From Truepera sp965215315 (GTDB lineage: Bacteria > Deinococcota > Deinococci > Deinococcales > Trueperaceae): a DNA stretch of 64,000 nt. Of the stretch, positions 1 to 8,169 are shown in pieces. Where the stretch lies: NCBI GenBank assembly GCA_965215315.1, contig CBDCDB010000008.1, positions 2,542,001-2,606,000 on the forward strand, written 5' to 3'. The position numbers were made by a program, and so were the translations under genes. How positions within the stretch are numbered: position 1 is the stretch's first letter; every line of letters starts with the position of its first letter. The notes under the pieces were generated by a model, which searched no databases, was not told the DNA's origin, and was given only the letters and a program-made list of their open reading frames with translations.

Positions 1-195
1 TTCGGTGCGGTAGAGATAAACTGCCTGGTCGGGGCCACCGTGATTTTTGAGATCGGCTTGTGCGTCCCCCGTAAAACCATCCGGCCCGAGGTCGGCAAAC
101 TGCGTCGGCGTTTTGCCAATGCCACTTTGCGCGACTTCATCACCGATAACGAGCGCTTTGGCCTCACCGACGTTGAGAGACTCGAGCCGAATCAC
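1..195 (-). CDS. MOSC-domain protein (N-terminal part, cut by window edge)
   Basis: The minus-strand frame is open from a GTG at 195 to the window edge and encodes about 65 residues. They include GDGQADLKNHGG-like spacing: G-F-T-G-D-A-Q-A-D-L-K-N-H-G-G-P-D-Q-A-V. This matches the start of MOSC proteins of the YiiM type, sulfur-carrier domains related to the molybdenum cofactor sulfurase C-terminus that act in the cytoplasm on N-hydroxylated or similar substrates. The catalytic cysteine would lie beyond the edge and cannot be checked. The GTG lies one base after the stop of the rhodanese gene (stop codon 197-199), so the two are probably co-transcribed. Pairing a rhodanese with a MOSC protein fits sulfur transfer, but that link is inference. 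The YiiM assignment rests on short sequence. Confidence 0.75.
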   Translation of the reverse strand, partial: MIRLESLNVGEAKALVIGDEVAQSGIGKTPTQFADLGPDGFTGDAQADLKNHGGPDQAVYLYRTE

Positions 196-196
196 G

Positions 197-511
197 CTAC
201 TCTTTCTCGGTCGGCAGGTCTTCGGCTTTCCAGCGCAAAATCCCGCCTTCCATGTTCGTTACGTCATAGCCTTGTGCCCGTAAAAAGTCGGTGGCCTGGG
301 CGCTCCGCTTTCCGCTTCGGCACTGCGCGATAATCTCCTGGTCTTTGGGCAATTCGTCAAACCGCGCGGCAAGTTCAGAAAGCGGCAAGAGCTGTGCGCC
401 CGGAATGCGCTCTTCGTTATACTCGTTTTGTTCACGCACATCGAGGAGTAACGCGCCGTTTTTGACTCGAGTTTGGGTTTCGTGGACGCTGATTTCGGGT
501 ATCTCTGCCAT
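197..511 (-). CDS. Single-domain rhodanese
   Basis: A 104-residue protein consisting of one rhodanese domain. The active-site loop C-R-S-G-K-R-S places the catalytic cysteine at residue 64, and the family motif LLLDVRE is at residues 21-27. Single-domain rhodaneses carry sulfur as a cysteine persulfide from donors such as thiosulfate to acceptor thiols in the cytoplasm. There is no signal peptide or membrane segment. The gene reads directly into the MOSC gene with a one-base gap, suggesting a two-gene transcript. The physiological donor and acceptor cannot be told from sequence. Confidence 0.9.
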   Translation of the reverse strand: MAEIPEISVHETQTRVKNGALLLDVREQNEYNEERIPGAQLLPLSELAARFDELPKDQEIIAQCRSGKRSAQATDFLRAQGYDVTNMEGGILRWKAEDLPTEKE

Positions 512-559
512 AAGCCACTATAGCGTTCTGCGCGGGAGCCGATGTTCCAAAGCGGACGT

Positions 560-587
560 TTGAAGGGTAGGGGAGACGCGTTATAGT
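560..587 (+). promoter_or_regulatory. Probable promoter of a leaderless dinB transcript
   Basis: TTGAAG (560-565), a 16-base spacer and TATAGT (582-587) sit just before the ATG at 594. Only six bases separate the -10 box from the start codon and no Shine-Dalgarno sequence fits between them, so the mRNA would start at or next to the ATG. Leaderless mRNAs of this type are well known in Deinococcus. The match is by eye. Confidence 0.6.
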
Positions 588-593
588 TCCAGG

Positions 594-1064
594 ATGGATT
601 ACGTGACGCGAATGCTGGATTTGCTCGGCGACCAAGAGCCGATTTTGGTGTTAGAGGCGACGCCGGTGAAGCTCGAGGCCATCCTCTTACAAATTGGTGA
701 CAACATAGATTTCCCTTACGCGCCCGGTAAATGGGACACGCGGCGCATCACGGCGCACCTCGCCGACAACGAACTCGCCGCCGGGTTTCGTTTACGGCAG
801 ACCGTCGCCCGCGTCGGCGAAGTTTAGCCCTATGACCAAGACGTGTGGGCGACGCGTTACGCACGCAGCGACCTGAGTTTGGCGTTAGGCACGTTTCAAG
901 CGCTCCGGGCGTGGAACTTGGCCCTTTACGCTACTTTCGACCTGGACGACTGGCTCAGAGAAGTTGACCATCCCGAACGTGGGCGGCTCTCGGTTGACCT
1001 GATGGTCAGGCTGTTGGCCGCGCACGACCTCAATCATTTGCAGCAACTAGAGGAGATTGTATAA
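594..1064 (+). pseudogene. DinB/YfiT-family protein interrupted by an in-frame amber codon
   Basis: Two open stretches in the same frame (594-827 and onward to 1064) are separated only by a TAG at 825-827. Read through, they give one DinB-like protein of about 156 residues. The first part holds H-L-A-D-N-E-L and F-R-L-R-Q-T, and the second continues P-Y-D-Q-D-V-W and ends with H-D-L-N-H-L-Q-Q. Together these histidines form the usual metal-binding triad of the DinB four-helix bundle. Relatives commonly have glutamine before PYDQD, so the break is most simply a CAG to TAG transition. DinB proteins are putative thiol- or metal-dependent transferases. The intact promoter upstream suggests recent loss, or a sequencing error. 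Confidence 0.8.
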
Positions 1065-1183
1065 ACCGTTTGCGGCGCTCTTCGAAAGTACGATTCGCTT
1101 CGGCTGACGTATATTTGCCACGATGATTCTCCTGTCCAAAATGTAGCTCAAACCGCTAGACAGACGAAAAAAGCAGGCGTAGG

Positions 1184-1218
1184 TTACTCGAGAGTAAAAG
1201 GTTCAATTACTGAACCTT
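1184..1218 (+). promoter_or_regulatory. Two adjacent inverted repeats upstream of the rhodopsin gene
   Basis: TTACTC-GA-GAGTAA (1184-1197) is followed directly by AAGGTTCA-ATTAC-TGAACCTT (1198-1218), an 8-bp perfect inverted repeat. The pair lies about 40 bases before the rhodopsin ATG. It could be an operator for a light- or stress-responsive regulator or a hairpin in the leader. No terminator-like T run follows. Function is inference. Confidence 0.5.
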
Positions 1219-1254
1219 AACTACACTCGGAAGTCTGATCCCAAGGGGGGGGTT

Positions 1255-2097
1255 ATGAAATTTACTGGTGGGTTTATCCCGGTTGCAGGTCAAGTCGGAC
1301 TCCTGTCAATGGTGGCCTACTACTTCTTTTTTGCGGCGGCGTTCGCATTAGGCGCGGCCTTTGTTTTTTTCCTGGCGGCCGAAAAACGCGTCGCGCCTGA
1401 ACACCGGGCGAGTATGATTATCTCAGCACTTATCGTCGGGGTTGCGGCGGTGTCTTACTACCTGATGCGCGGCTTTTTTCAGGACGCCTTGCAGTCTGTT
1501 GCCAACGCCCGAAATCCGGCGGCGCAGCAGCGGCTCATTCAAAACGCGTATCTCGCTGTCGGGCAGTACCGCTATGTAGACTGGCTGATCACTACGCCGC
1601 TGCTTCTGCTCAAAACTGTGCTGGTATTGGAGGTCAAACCGCGTAAACTTTGGGGCGCGATAACCGTTCTCCTTTTAGCTGACGTATTTATGGTTTTTAC
1701 CGGTTACATCGGCGAACAGCAGTTCTCGGCCAACGGCGCTGTAGACGTTCAGGGCCGTCTATTCTGGGGCTTTATCTCGACCATCGGTTACGTCATCGTT
1801 CCGATTACGCTACTCTATATCTACCGGCGTTACAAAGAGGGCGCGCATCCTTGGGAAAGGACGGCGTTTAAGATTCTGGCCTTTGCAACAGTGACGACCT
1901 GGGGCGTCTATCCACTCGGGTACCTCGTTCCGGCACTGTTGCCGCAGCTGTCGTACAACTGGATTAACATCGCTTTTAGCGTCGCTGATGTGATCAACAA
2001 GGTGGGCGCAGGCGTTGTGATTTATATCGGCGCGGCAAAAGTTTTAGAAGACCGCGTGCCCAAAGATGCGGCGCAGGGGGCAAGGGAGGTCGCTTAA
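1255..2097 (+). CDS. Microbial (type 1) rhodopsin, outward proton pump type with DTK motif
   Basis: A 280-residue protein with seven hydrophobic segments. Helix C reads R106-Y-V-D109-W-L-I-T113 and ends at K120, so the bacteriorhodopsin positions D85, T89 and D96 are D, T and K. The retinal Schiff-base lysine is K249 in helix G, with D245 four residues before it. Helix F has W216, Y219 and P220. G172 follows W171 where bacteriorhodopsin has W138; this is the glycine that opens the carotenoid-antenna site in xanthorhodopsin. The proteorhodopsin counterion histidine is replaced by S67. Leu117 at the colour-tuning site suggests green absorption. A G-rich Shine-Dalgarno sequence precedes ATG 1255. 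DTK with lysine as donor is known from Exiguobacterium. No retinal-synthesis gene is in the window. Confidence 0.97.
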   Translation: MKFTGGFIPVAGQVGLLSMVAYYFFFAAAFALGAAFVFFLAAEKRVAPEHRASMIISALIVGVAAVSYYLMRGFFQDALQSVANARNPAAQQRLIQNAYLAVGQYRYVDWLITTPLLLLKTVLVLEVKPRKLWGAITVLLLADVFMVFTGYIGEQQFSANGAVDVQGRLFWGFISTIGYVIVPITLLYIYRRYKEGAHPWERTAFKILAFATVTTWGVYPLGYLVPALLPQLSYNWINIAFSVADVINKVGAGVVIYIGAAKVLEDRVPKDAAQGAREVA

Positions 2098-2184
2098 CTG
2101 TAGATTGCTTAACCGTAGGTTACTTAACTTGCAAGCAGGTAAACCTCGAGCGCTGCTAACGGGGTTTACCTGTATCATTTGGCT

Positions 2185-3063
2185 ATGACCGTAAAGCTGG
2201 ACAATCTCGCTGAAACGTTTTTGAACTTCTGGGAGCTGGCAAAAGACACATTAGTTTCCGAACAAATTGTGTTATGGGAAAAGCACTACGCTGAGCAGCA
2301 CCATGAAATTTTAGCTTACGAAAAGCGCTACAACGATCTGAAGGTGCCTTGGGCAGAAGTATTTTCTCGTTACCCTGAGGTCGTTCCAAACATCCGTAAA
2401 ATTTCAGTTGGTGCCGAACCCGCCATTGCCGAGTCTGTTGGAAAATGCGCTGCTGTTCTCGGCGCAGCTGAACCATCCGGGCGTCACATCGTGCTGGTCG
2501 GGCGGTTTATCTCAAACGCTTGGGCGGATACGTTCGAAGGCGCGCCAACGTGTTTTTACGCGCTCGAGCTGATCCCCGACCTTGACACGCTGGCGCTGAT
2601 GGTCGTGCATGAAACCGCACATACGCTGCACTTCGGGCTAAGCGGCCTGCCGGTTGACGGCAAAACGGTTGCCGAGACGTTGCTGCTCGAGGGGCTCGCC
2701 ACCATGACCTCGGCAGTTGCCGTGCCGGGTCTCAAAGATGAAGATTATCTCTGGCCCGGTTACGAGACTACGACAGCGGGGCAAAAGGTAGACGCGTGGT
2801 TGGCAAACTGCGCGGCGCAGCTACCTGAGCTAAAACGTCAACTTCTAAGCGACCTGGACGAAACCGACCCGGCGATACTTGGACGCTACTTCAGCGCAGG
2901 TATTAAGCACCGGCACCCTCAAACGCCCGTAAGAGCCGGTTACGCTGTCGGTTACTGGTTGGTCGAACAGCTTTGTCAACGTTACAAGCTGAGCAGCGTA
3001 GTGTGCTGGAAAAAAGAACGCGTCAGCCGAGAGGTAGAAGGGGCGCTTCTGGCTCTCGGCTAA
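2185..3063 (+). CDS. Putative gluzincin-type zinc metalloprotease
   Basis: A 292-residue soluble protein without a signal peptide. Around residue 142 it has V-V-H-E-T-A-H-T-L, an HExxH zinc-binding motif. About 26 residues later comes L-L-L-E-G-L-A-T-M, whose glutamate is the expected third ligand of gluzincins (HExxH...E). The overall form resembles predicted Zn-dependent proteases of the DUF2268 kind, but I do not recognise a named family. ATG 2185 is preferred over the TTG two codons upstream. The gene follows the rhodopsin by about 90 bases on the same strand, so a shared transcript is possible. An IS630 element begins three bases after its stop codon, so loss of a few C-terminal residues cannot be excluded. 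Confidence 0.6.
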   Translation: MTVKLDNLAETFLNFWELAKDTLVSEQIVLWEKHYAEQHHEILAYEKRYNDLKVPWAEVFSRYPEVVPNIRKISVGAEPAIAESVGKCAAVLGAAEPSGRHIVLVGRFISNAWADTFEGAPTCFYALELIPDLDTLALMVVHETAHTLHFGLSGLPVDGKTVAETLLLEGLATMTSAVAVPGLKDEDYLWPGYETTTAGQKVDAWLANCAAQLPELKRQLLSDLDETDPAILGRYFSAGIKHRHPQTPVRAGYAVGYWLVEQLCQRYKLSSVVCWKKERVSREVEGALLALG

Positions 3064-3066
3064 ATA

Positions 3067-4258
3067 CTACATTGTCAGCGAAGAGTTGACCCATAGCAAC
3101 ACAGTGTCTAAAGTAAGCGAATGAAAAAGCGCTATGGAATCAAGCTGAGTAAAATACAAAGGCAAGAGCTCGAACGGCTAACAAAAGCGGGAGCGTGCCG
3201 GGTGAGGGTGTACAAACGGGCTAGGGCACTGTTACTGGCGGATGCCGGGGTAAGTGACGCCGAGATTCTCAAGCAAGCAGATATCAGTTTGGCAACGCTC
3301 AAGAGGATCCGCAAACGTTTTTGCGAAAGCCAGAGTAACGTCCAAGAGGTAGTAGCGGACAAGCCCAAACCAGGACGCCCAAGTCGCTTTAGTGGTGAAC
3401 AGCGAGCGAAGATTACCGCTTTAGCATGTAGTGAGGCTCCTGAAGGCAGAAGCAGATGGACACTGAGACTGTTAGCGGATAAAGCTGTCGAGCTGGGCTT
3501 GGTTGAGACTGTTTCGCATGAGGGGGTCAGCGAGATACTGAAAAAAACGAGCTCAAACCCCACCTAAAGCGGTGTTGGTGTTTGGGCAAGCTCACCTCTG
3601 CGTTCATTTGGCAAATGGAGCGGGTGCTTGATACTTACGCTCAGCCTTATGACCCCGACTATCCGGTACTTTGTTTTGATGAACGACCTTGTTATCTGAT
3701 TGAACAGACCTTACAACCTGTAGCGATGAAAGCAGGCCAGGTCAAACGCGAGGACTACCATTATAAAGTCACGGCAAGTTGTTCAGTGCTCTTAGCGGTC
3801 GAGCCGCTTACCGGCAGGCGTTGGACTAGGCTCTATGACCACCGCCGACGGCAGGAATACACCGACTTTATGCAGTACTTAACGCAACAGTTCCCTCAAG
3901 CGCAGAAAATCAGGCTGGTGCAGGATAATCTCAACACCCATAACCCAGGCTCGTTTTATGCTGCTCTAGCACCGCAAGCTGCCTTCGAACTTGCCCAGCA
4001 GTTTGAGATGATTCATACCCCTAAGCACGCTTCTTGGCTTAACATGGCTGAACTTGAATTCTCCGCTTTAAGCAAACAGTGCCTAGACCGGCGCATTGCT
4101 CAACGTGACCGCCTTGAAACTGAACTTAACGCTTGGCAAACAGAGCGCAATCAAGCCCAAGTTAAGCTCAACTGGCAATTCTCCAAAGAAGCGGCTAGAC
4201 ACACCTTCAAACGTGCCTATACAGAGGTGAAGGTGTCAGTACCTCGCTGACAGTGTAA
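3067..4258 (+). mobile_element. IS630-family insertion sequence
   Basis: Imperfect terminal inverted repeats bound the element: left CTACATTGTCAGCGA starting at 3067 and, reading inward from 4258, TTACACTGTCAGCGA. A TA dinucleotide flanks each side (3065-3066 and 4259-4260), the hallmark target duplication of the IS630/Tc1 superfamily. The length of 1,192 bp is typical. The right-hand TA is also the first TA of a dispersed TATAGC-ended repeat. A decayed relative lies at 23.9-25.0 kb. Confidence 0.9.
3121..4250 (+). CDS. IS630-family transposase, made by -1 frameshift
   Basis: Two overlapping frames encode one DDE transposase. Frame one (3121-3567) holds the helix-turn-helix region: two helical segments, then K-P-G-R-P-S. 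Frame two runs to 4250 and carries the catalytic D in C-F-D-E-R-P, D in V-Q-D-N-L-N-T-H, and E in M-A-E-L-E-F-S. The shift occurs at the seven-A run at 3541-3547. Slipping back one base turns L-K-K-T-S into L-K-K-N-E-L-K-P-H, which matches the family consensus and continues into the catalytic half without stops. IS630 elements often use such frameshifting, so this copy may be active. The remnant copy at 24.3 kb keeps the same A-run. Confidence 0.85.
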
Positions 4259-4374
4259 TATAGCGTTTTTCATCGCTACTGAGCTGGTTTCTCGCAGCTA
4301 TCATCTCTCAGGGGTGCGTGCTAGACTGTGCCTTATCCGCATAGACTGGCTCAAACCAGATGATACCTGCTATA
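4259..4374 (+). repeat. Dispersed TATAGC-ended element, copy A
   Basis: A 116-bp non-coding element beginning TATAGCG and ending GATGATACCTGCTATA. Internally it shares AGCTATCATCTCTCAGGGG and GTGCTAGAC with the copies at 20.4 and 42.6 kb. The stop codon of the hydrolase gene (4375-4377) directly abuts its right end. The IS630 element occupies the TA at its left end. Confidence 0.75.
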
Positions 4375-4998
4375 CTACTGTAGAAACGGATTTGTCTGCC
4401 GCTCCGCGCCGATCGTTGTTTCCGGCCCATGCCCCGGTAAAACCTGCGTCTCAGCGGGTAGCGTTAAAAGCTCACGGCGGATACTTTCTAAAAGCTGTGC
4501 AGCGTCGCCCCCTGGCAAATCAGTACGTCCGACTGAGCCTTGAAAGAGTGCGTCACCGGCGAAAACGAGGCGCTGTTCCGGCAGATAAAACGCCATGTGT
4601 CCGGGTGCGTGACCGGGTGTAAAGAGGCAGGTTGCTTGGTGTGTGCCCAGCGTCAGAGTCTGGTCTTGACTTAGGGGTAACGTCTCCAACCGGGGCTGTT
4701 TTAGCTCGAGCCCGAAAAACGCTGCACTTTCGGCAGCGTGACCAAACAGCTCCCGGTCGTTTTCGTGCAGATAAACCGGCACCGGAAACTGCTGGTGAAT
4801 TTCAGCGAGTGCGCCGATATGGTCGAAGTGGGCGTGCGTCAGCCAAATAGCGGTTGGTTCAGAACCCTCCAAAGCTGCCATCAGACGCGCCGCTTCATCG
4901 CCAGGATCTATCAGCACGGCTTGGTGTGTTTCAGAATCAGTTAGTAAGTAACAATTTTCTTGCAGCGGCCCTACCGTAAACACCTGGACGTCTAACAT
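4375..4998 (-). CDS. Metallo-beta-lactamase-fold hydrolase (glyoxalase II-like)
   Basis: A 207-residue cytoplasmic protein with the complete dinuclear metal site of the family. T-H-A-H-F-D-H supplies H55, H57, D59 and H60; T-P-G-H-A-P-G-H, G-D-A-L-F and P-G-H-G-P-E-T supply the rest. Small stand-alone members of this kind are usually glyoxalase II-like thioesterases or persulfide dioxygenase relatives. The short C-terminus lacks the full helical glutathione-binding domain of classical glyoxalase II, so the substrate is uncertain. It is last in a minus-strand run after dxr, rseP and a glycosyltransferase, with 76 bp to the latter. Confidence 0.88.
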   Translation of the reverse strand: MLDVQVFTVGPLQENCYLLTDSETHQAVLIDPGDEAARLMAALEGSEPTAIWLTHAHFDHIGALAEIHQQFPVPVYLHENDRELFGHAAESAAFFGLELKQPRLETLPLSQDQTLTLGTHQATCLFTPGHAPGHMAFYLPEQRLVFAGDALFQGSVGRTDLPGGDAAQLLESIRRELLTLPAETQVLPGHGPETTIGAERQTNPFLQ

Positions 4999-5074
4999 AG
5001 GGTCAGTCTAACGTTCCGTAGAGATCTGAGCTGTCAGGGGCCGCATCTAAGCGCTTACGGTCAACTAGATACAC

Positions 5075-5725
5075 CTAACGTCTAGCCCAACCCCGGAACA
5101 GCTCACGGAATATCTCCGCGTACATCTTGAGACGGATTCTCGAGCCGATCCAAAACCCGCGTTTTTCTTCTTTCATCACCTGTGAGACACCTTCAAGCGC
5201 TACGTCTACAACCCGCCAGTCTGCGCGTTTGGCGTGTTCGGTAATGGCAATCTCGATTCCGTAACGGCTTTCGGCTAGACCCTCGACCTCGAGCAGCTTT
5301 GTGCGGTTTATGGCCCGCTGCCCATTGAGCTGCGGCGTAAGATGCTGCGCCGCTGTGGTGCGCCAGCGTCCGCCGGAAAACATGCCCCGCGTCATCGTAG
5401 CAGCGCCTGATAAAACGGGTTCGGCGAGTGCCCGGATATGTTCCGGTGTCAGGCCCAGCAAGTCGGCGTCTAAAAGCACCACCACGTCGGTAGCTAGGTA
5501 GGCCGCGCCTGCAAAGACCGCGCCGCCTTTGCCCCGGTTTTCCGGTAGGCGCAAGACTTCAGCTCCGGCAGTTTGGGCAGTTTGGGGGGTGGGGTCGCTC
5601 GAGCCGTCGTCAATCACCCATACGTCGTACCCGGTCGCACGGGCGACTTCGATCACCTGCGCAACGCGGCCTGCTTCGTTATATGCAGGGATAAGCACAG
5701 CGCACCGGGGCACGTCATAAGGCAC
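5075..5725 (-). CDS. Family 2 glycosyltransferase
   Basis: A 216-residue GT-A fold protein starting with V-L-I-P-A-Y-N-E, followed by V-I-D-D-G-S-S-D and L-L-D-A-D, the nucleotide-sugar and metal-binding motifs of GT2 enzymes. There is no membrane segment, so it probably works at the cytoplasmic face. The closest general resemblance is to dolichyl- or polyprenyl-phosphate sugar transferases and glucosyl-phosphoglycerate synthases; the acceptor cannot be assigned. The start is a GTG at 5725. It follows rseP by 53 bp on the same strand. Confidence 0.85.
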   Translation of the reverse strand: MPYDVPRCAVLIPAYNEAGRVAQVIEVARATGYDVWVIDDGSSDPTPQTAQTAGAEVLRLPENRGKGGAVFAGAAYLATDVVVLLDADLLGLTPEHIRALAEPVLSGAATMTRGMFSGGRWRTTAAQHLTPQLNGQRAINRTKLLEVEGLAESRYGIEIAITEHAKRADWRVVDVALEGVSQVMKEEKRGFWIGSRIRLKMYAEIFRELFRGWARR

Positions 5726-5778
5726 GCTGCCAGCTTAACCTAAAGGTGCACCGACAGCACCCGTTTAACGGCGTGGGT

Positions 5779-6873
5779 TTAACGTCGCAGCAGATCGCTC
5801 ACCTCGCCGAAACTTACCAAGACGACGAAAAGCATGAGGAGCGCGATACCCAAAAAGTTGACGAACTCTTCTTGTCCCGGTTTGAACGGACGTCCGCGCA
5901 GCGCGACGACCGCCGAGAGCAGGATGCGTCCGCCGTCAAGACCCGGAATCGGCAACAGGTTAAAGAGCGCAAGCGAAAAGTTGATCAGACCCGCAAAGGT
6001 GAGGATTGAAAGCCAACCACCCTGCGCCGCTTGCCCCGCCAACCCGACCATGCCGACCGGCCCGACGACTTCGGCGCTGCGCTGACCGGCAAACGTCTGC
6101 CCGAACGCCCGGACAAAGCCGCTCACCGATTCGGGTACAACCCGGACGAGAAACCCTGTGGTTTGAACGAGCGCCTTACCAAACCCGATGGGCGGCAGGT
6201 CTTCAACGGTGAGCGGCGCAATGACTACGCCCAGCTGAGGCGTTTCCGCGCCGTCTTCGGGGGGCCAGGGTTTTGTGACTTGCACCTGCTCATCGCCGCG
6301 CTTCACGACCAGATTGAGTTTGTCCGCGCTGCGAATGATCTCTTGCACTTCGGTCACGCCCGGGTTTTGTAGCCCGTTAAGCTGTAAAACCTCGTCTCCA
6401 GCTTGAAGTCCGAAACGCTCGGCGGCGCTGTCCGGCGCAATCTGCCGAAATACGGCTCCGGAGGTCTCCGGCGTCTCACCGGTCGCTAGAGCGCGAATTG
6501 AAGAGTTAGGCTCAGCTGTCATGACTGAGGCTAACAGCAGCACCGCTAGGATGAAGTTGGCAATCACGCCGCCGACGAGCACCCAGGTCTTCTGCCAGAA
6601 ATTCTTCTGCATAAAACCTGTGTCGGGGTAGCGCATCGTGCCGTCTTCGGCCTCTTCAGGTGTAAGACCTTGCAGGTCAACGTAGCCGCCGAGCGGCAAC
6701 AGCGACAACCGCCACTCGGTACCACGCCACTTTTTACGGAGCAGAACCGGCCCCATCCCGACGCTAAAGGCGCGTACCGGTACCCCGACGCTGCGGGCGT
6801 TTAGGTAGTGCGCCAATTCGTGAATCACGACTGAGACGGTTAATACGAGTAAAAAAACGATGGCTGTCAGCAT
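5779..6873 (-). CDS. rseP: Site-2 membrane metalloprotease RseP
   Basis: A 364-residue membrane protein. The first transmembrane segment carries H-E-L-A-H at residues 18-22, the zinc site of site-2 proteases, and the distal L-D-G-G motif lies near the C-terminus in L-L-P-I-P-G-L-D-G-G. One PDZ domain sits between them (about residues 140-230). RseP cleaves membrane-anchored anti-sigma factors and signal-peptide remnants within the bilayer. It lies directly downstream of dxr, an order shared by many bacteria (cdsA-dxr-rseP), although cdsA is not adjacent here. The assignment is secure; the target in this organism is not known. Confidence 0.95.
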   Translation of the reverse strand: MLTAIVFLLVLTVSVVIHELAHYLNARSVGVPVRAFSVGMGPVLLRKKWRGTEWRLSLLPLGGYVDLQGLTPEEAEDGTMRYPDTGFMQKNFWQKTWVLVGGVIANFILAVLLLASVMTAEPNSSIRALATGETPETSGAVFRQIAPDSAAERFGLQAGDEVLQLNGLQNPGVTEVQEIIRSADKLNLVVKRGDEQVQVTKPWPPEDGAETPQLGVVIAPLTVEDLPPIGFGKALVQTTGFLVRVVPESVSGFVRAFGQTFAGQRSAEVVGPVGMVGLAGQAAQGGWLSILTFAGLINFSLALFNLLPIPGLDGGRILLSAVVALRGRPFKPGQEEFVNFLGIALLMLFVVLVSFGEVSDLLRR

Positions 6874-6975
6874 AACGGGGCGCTTTGCCGGAGAGCTGCC
6901 AAAAGGAAATTAACTTCGCGCTTCATACTCTTTATTATGCCAGCTCAACGGGAAAAAGTCTGTCGGGTAGTGTCT

Positions 6976-8094
6976 TTACAACCTGAATTTTTCCACCACA
7001 CTCCGGCGCGCTGCCGCGTCCGCTTCAGGAATGGCGTCCCAGCTGAGGTCGGTGTGGGCAACTTCAGTAAGCGCGTGCTCGAGCGCTCTGGGAATATCCA
7101 TAAAACCAATTTTTCCCGCCGTAAATGCGTCTACGGCGACCTCATCAGCAGCGTTCAGTACAGCGGGGGCGGTGCCGCCGAGTCTTCCGGCCTCATAAGC
7201 CAGAGCGAGGCTGGGAAAGCGCGTCAGGTCAGGCGGTGAGAACTCCCAGGTGCCGGTTAGGGGGAGAGGTAGGAGCGGCGTCTCAGCGCGTCCGGGTGTG
7301 GTCAGCGCAACTTGAATTGGGAGCCGCATGTCATGCGGGCCGATCTGCGCTTTGAGGTTGCCGTCTTTGAAGCGCACCAGACTGTGAACTAAAGATTGCG
7401 GGTGGATGACGACTTCTATCTGTGAGAGGGGCAGCTTGAAAAAGAAATGCGACTCGAGCACCTCGAGCCCCTTATTGAACAGCGTCGCCGAATCTATCGT
7501 GACTTTTGGCCCCATCGCCCAGTTGGGATGCTTGAGGGCTTGCTCAGGGGTGACGGTCGCGAGGTCTGCGGGGCCGAGCCGAAAGGGGCCGCCCGACGCC
7601 GTAAGGACGAGGGAAGCAACCGCTTCTCGTGGTTCACCCTGCAAACACTGAAAAAGGGCCGAGAGTTCTGAATCGACCGGCGTCATCGTCGCACCGTGGG
7701 CGCGGGCCACTTCCCACACTAGCGGCCCCGCAATGACCATCGCCTCTTTGTTGGCGAGCGCGACGTGAAGCCCAGCGCGGAGGGCGGCGAGCGTCGGCTC
7801 TAGTCCGGCAAACCCCGGAATGGCGCTTACGACAGTATCGGCGTCTAATACAGCAACTTCGCCTGCGTCAGTTACGAGTTTGGTTCCAACGGGCAGACCC
7901 GCGCGTACCTGCTCGGCGACCTCGGCGTCGCACGAGACAAGCTGTGGGTGAAAGGTATGGGCTTGCTCCAACAGTACCGAGGCGCTCTTTCCGGCAGCCA
8001 GCCCCATAACCTCGAAGCCGCGCCACCGGGCGACCTCGAGCGCCTGCGTACCGATCGAACCCGTCGAACCCAAAATGCTGATGCGTTTGGTCAT
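6976..8094 (-). CDS. dxr: 1-deoxy-D-xylulose 5-phosphate reductoisomerase
   Basis: A 372-residue enzyme beginning with the NADPH-binding motif I-L-G-S-T-G-S-I-G. It also has A-N-K-E-A, P-V-D-S-E-L-S-A-L-F (metal ligands) and the substrate motif H-P-N-W-A-M-G. It converts DXP to 2-C-methyl-D-erythritol 4-phosphate, the committed step of the MEP isoprenoid pathway. That pathway would also feed the carotenoid and retinal needed by the rhodopsin. It is full length and followed by rseP with about 100 bp between. Confidence 0.97.
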   Translation of the reverse strand: MTKRISILGSTGSIGTQALEVARWRGFEVMGLAAGKSASVLLEQAHTFHPQLVSCDAEVAEQVRAGLPVGTKLVTDAGEVAVLDADTVVSAIPGFAGLEPTLAALRAGLHVALANKEAMVIAGPLVWEVARAHGATMTPVDSELSALFQCLQGEPREAVASLVLTASGGPFRLGPADLATVTPEQALKHPNWAMGPKVTIDSATLFNKGLEVLESHFFFKLPLSQIEVVIHPQSLVHSLVRFKDGNLKAQIGPHDMRLPIQVALTTPGRAETPLLPLPLTGTWEFSPPDLTRFPSLALAYEAGRLGGTAPAVLNAADEVAVDAFTAGKIGFMDIPRALEHALTEVAHTDLSWDAIPEADAAARRSVVEKFRL

Positions 8095-8169
8095 CTGCCC
8101 ATCATGACACCGTGACAGATATACAAACCGGCGTCGTAACAGAGACGCAGAAAGAGCACAAATAAAGCT

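Noticed and set aside
825..827. TAG as a sense codon (amber recoding)
   Set aside because: TAG ends several clearly intact genes, such as the rhodanese, the aldehyde dehydrogenase and the LacI-type gene, so it is a normal stop here.
3132..3563. Minus-strand frame of 143 codons within the IS630 element
   Set aside because: It is the shadow of the transposase gene; it is serine-leucine rich with no motif.
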